Assembly (NCBI RefSeq): GCF_030035675.1
Contig: NC_084482.1
Coordinates: forward strand, 73,321,120-73,385,119
DNA: 64,000 bases
Direction: 5' to 3'
DNA from: Rhineura floridana
Taxonomy: Eukaryota > Chordata > Lepidosauria > Squamata > Rhineuridae
Positions within the stretch are counted from its first letter, which is position 1, and each line of letters starts with the position of its first letter. A model generated the notes under the pieces. It was not told the DNA's origin. It searched no databases and was given only the letters and a program-made list of their open reading frames with translations. Position numbers and translations under genes: made by a program. Shown here in pieces: positions 61,860 through 64,000 of this stretch.

Positions 61860-62036
61860 TTTTAATAGGTGCCTACTTTCAGAAATCAGTTTGGAACAAA
61901 TATATGTAGGAAAACCTCTTTTAATAGGTGCCTACTTTCAGAAATCAGTTTGGAACAAATATATGTAGGAAAACCTCTTTTAATAGGTGCCTACTTTCAG
62001 AAATCAGTTTGGAACAAATATATGTAGGAAAACCTC
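61860..62036. repeat. Minisatellite, three perfect 59-bp units
   Basis: Units at 61860-61918, 61919-61977 and 61978-62036 are identical by eye, each starting TTTTAATAGGTGCCTACTTT. It lies just past the truncated end of DIRS copy C. Confidence 0.95.
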
Positions 62037-62640
62037 TCACAACTTGTGTCCCAAGTCCAGTGGCTACAATGAGATCAAAAAAGTAACTAAGTACAGGATG
62101 GCAACCCTAGGAAAACAAACATTTGTTTAAGTGCATTTTCCTATCCTTGATTGATTTAAAAATGAATGGACCAGTATCTGAGGACACACCAGTTGTGCAC
62201 ACCAGTAACAAAAGAAATGCTACAACAGAAATACTCTAAATTCTCCTCTGGATTTAATGGACTATGGTGGGAAGGGTAAGATTATTTCAAAATAAAAAAA
62301 GGACAGGTCATCTAAGTAACAGGAACATATAATTTGTTTAATTCTATGCAGTGAACAAAACCAAAGCCTTTGTTAGATCAGATAATACATCAAAAAGATT
62401 ATCCAAATATTAACCTGTGAAGACAGGGAATGGATGGGTTGCTGAAGTCTGTACTAGCTCAGAATGGAGACCAACCAACTCCTTAGCTACTGTTGTTAAG
62501 TAGTCTGTTTTGCTACCTTCCCATAACTGGTCTGTTGAACTATTTCAGCATTTCAAACTGGACATCTATCAACATTATTTGCAGTAGTCTTCAGATCAAG
62601 CCTCAACTAAACCGCAGTCTCCAACCCATTGACGTAATAA
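62037..62640 (-). other. FOXK2: FOXK2 intron, unique DNA
   Basis: Nothing recognised. No FOXK2 exon seen. Confidence 0.4.
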
Positions 62641-62649
62641 ACCTTAAAC

Positions 62650-64000
62650 AAAACTATGCAGGTAAGAAGCCAGCAGGGGTGTGGGGGCTTTCCAGTGTTT
62701 TGCACCGCCTGCAGCATGTACTGCCTGTTGGACAGAAGTCGTGGGTATGCTCTCGGTGCAATGAGCTCCTGGCTCTCTGGGAACGACTTCATTTCCTTGA
62801 GGCCAAGGTGGCGGACCTGGAAAAGCTGAGAGAGGCAGAGAGGTGTGTGGAGGAGGCCTTCAGGGACGTTATAGCTGTGTCCCACTCCAACGATGATAGC
62901 TCTCCTGCTATCATGGACAACGATGGTCTCGGGGAAGGAGAGCATCCAGCTGAGGAAGAGGGAAACGATCCCTTAGAAGGGACCCATTCCTTGGGGGATG
63001 AGCAGCTATCCTCTTGTGCCGAGGATATATCTCCAGGGGGTGGAGGGATCCTTGTAGTGGGTGATTCGATCATTAGGAACATAGACAGTGGGGTGTGTGA
63101 TGGGCGTGTAGACCGCAAGGTGTTTTGCCTGCCTGGTGCGAAGGTTGCGGATATCGCCCGTCGTTTAGATAGTTTGGTAGACAGTGCTGGGAAGGAGTCA
63201 GTGGTCGTGGTGCACGTTGGCACCAACGACATGGGGAAATGCAGCCGTGAGGTCCTGGAAGCAAAATTTAGGTTGCTAGGTAGGATGCTGAAAGCCAGGA
63301 CCTCCAAGGTGGCTTTCTCTGAAATGCTACCGGTTCCACGCGCAGGACCAGCCAGACAGGCCCAGCTTCGCAGTCTCAATGCGTGGATGAGACGATGGTG
63401 TCGGGTGGAAGGGTTTGGATTTGTTAGGCACTGGGGAACATTTTGGGACAAGCCGGGCCTGTACAAAAGGGACGGGCTCCACTTGAACCAGAATGGAACC
63501 AGACTGCTGGCACTTAAAATTAAAAAGGTGGCAGAGCAGCTTTTAAACTGACTGAGGGGGGAAACCCGACAGGAGCTGAGAAAGGTCCGGTTCGGAATAA
63601 ACCTCCCCCCTGGGATAAAAACCAAAGAAATGATGAAATTTTAAAAGGGGTAGGCCTAGAAGTAGGCATTGTGAGAGCAGGGGCACAGGATATAAATTCA
63701 GAAGAGCAAAATTACCACAGGCCTAACCACAAGTGCCAAAGACACTTGAAAAGAGACACTGCTTACAAGTGCCTGTACGCTAATGCTAGGAGCCTGCGAA
63801 CCAAGATGGGAGAACTGGAGTGCTTGGTCTTAGAGGAGAGCATTGATATAGTGAGCATAACGGAGACCTGGTGGAATGGAGAAAACCAGTGGGATACGGT
63901 TATCCCTGGATATAAATTATATCGGAAGGACAGGGAAGGACGCATTGGTGGCGGAGTCGCTCTATACGTGAAAGAAGGCATTGAATCCAGCAAGCTCGAA
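62650..64000 (+). mobile_element. CR1 LINE, 5' part with intact ORF1, continuing past the window
   Basis: Antisense within FOXK2. It contains an open ORF1, a short spacer, and the start of ORF2: an endonuclease frame open from at least 63690 to the window edge with YANARSLRTKMGELECLVLE, IDIVSITETWWNGENQWDTV and GGGVALYVKEGIESSK. These are the first motifs of the APE-type endonuclease. The exact 5' end was not determined. It is much better preserved than the CR1 at 1806-6490. Confidence 0.88.
62655..63551 (+). CDS. CR1 ORF1 protein (zinc-binding/coiled-coil plus SGNH esterase)
   Basis: Read in the frame open from 62493 to TGA... ending at 63551. The CR1-like part starts near 62655; a true start codon was not assigned. 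The N-terminal part has CSRC and the heptad-rich ALWERLHFLEAKVADLEKLR, a likely coiled coil for self-association. An acidic linker follows. The C-terminal half has the SGNH/GDSL blocks: GDSIIR (Ser nucleophile), VHVGTNDMG (Gly and Asn), and DGLHLNQNG (Asp-His). Esterase-type ORF1 proteins are known in the CR1 clade and bind RNA as retrotransposition chaperones. No stop or frameshift is visible across roughly 300 residues. Confidence 0.8.
   Translation, partial: YAGKKPAGVWGLSSVLHRLQHVLPVGQKSWVCSRCNELLALWERLHFLEAKVADLEKLREAERCVEEAFRDVIAVSHSNDDSSPAIMDNDGLGEGEHPAEEEGNDPLEGTHSLGDEQLSSCAEDISPGGGGILVVGDSIIRNIDSGVCDGRVDRKVFCLPGAKVADIARRLDSLVDSAGKESVVVVHVGTNDMGKCSREVLEAKFRLLGRMLKARTSKVAFSEMLPVPRAGPARQAQLRSLNAWMRRWCRVEGFGFVRHWGTFWDKPGLYKRDGLHLNQNGTRLLALKIKKVAEQLLN

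Overview
The window is nuclear DNA from a lizard-like reptile (order Squamata). It has intron-rich vertebrate genes, CR1 and L2 LINEs, BovB (RTE) LINEs, Sauria-type SINEs that share the BovB tail, DIRS-type tyrosine-recombinase retroelements, and hAT and Tc1 DNA transposons. I cannot name the family or species from sequence alone.

Three host genes are present: the last coding exon of RAB40B (+, 190-461), all ten coding exons of WDR45B/WIPI3 (+, 9422-22367, 344 codons plus stop), and the last seven coding exons of FOXK2 (-, 59564 down to 36179). The FOXK2 FHA-domain exons were not found and must lie beyond 64000. From memory of the human map, the order and relative orientation match human 17q25.3 (FOXK2, WDR45B, RAB40B), so this is a conserved vertebrate block. 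WDR45B and FOXK2 converge tail to tail. Every exon junction assigned here has GT/AG ends, and codon phase is continuous through both genes.

Layout: 1-1260, RAB40B end and 3' UTR. 1806-6490, one old CR1 copy in minus orientation, broken up by a BovB, two short DNA transposons and a Sauria SINE. 6490-9080, small repeats. 9080-9560, GC-rich WDR45B promoter and first exon. 9489-22260, WDR45B introns with a hAT MITE, SINEs and a 1.5 kb CR1. 22368-23760, WDR45B 3' UTR. 24660-28140, broken DIRS copy A. 29345-31800, a 2.5 kb CR1. 31860-36178, mostly repeat-free DNA holding the FOXK2 3' UTR. 36376-64000, FOXK2 exons separated by introns that hold DIRS copy B (36515-42180), a 1.57 kb hAT element (45757-47322), an L2 LINE, a second BovB, a Tc1 element (54068-55739), a three-level nest of CR1s, two perfect tandem duplications, DIRS copy C and, at the right edge, the 5' part of a CR1 with an open ORF1.

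The genes are not an operon-like unit. RAB40B is a Cullin-5 SOCS-box adaptor GTPase, WDR45B is an autophagy PROPPIN, and FOXK2 is a forkhead transcription factor. FOXK proteins are reported to repress autophagy genes, but nothing here shows that this adjacency is functional. I found no evidence for a new biological system. The most informative content is the readable insertion history (several target-site duplications), the three DIRS fossils, the open CR1 ORF1 and the recent tandem duplications.
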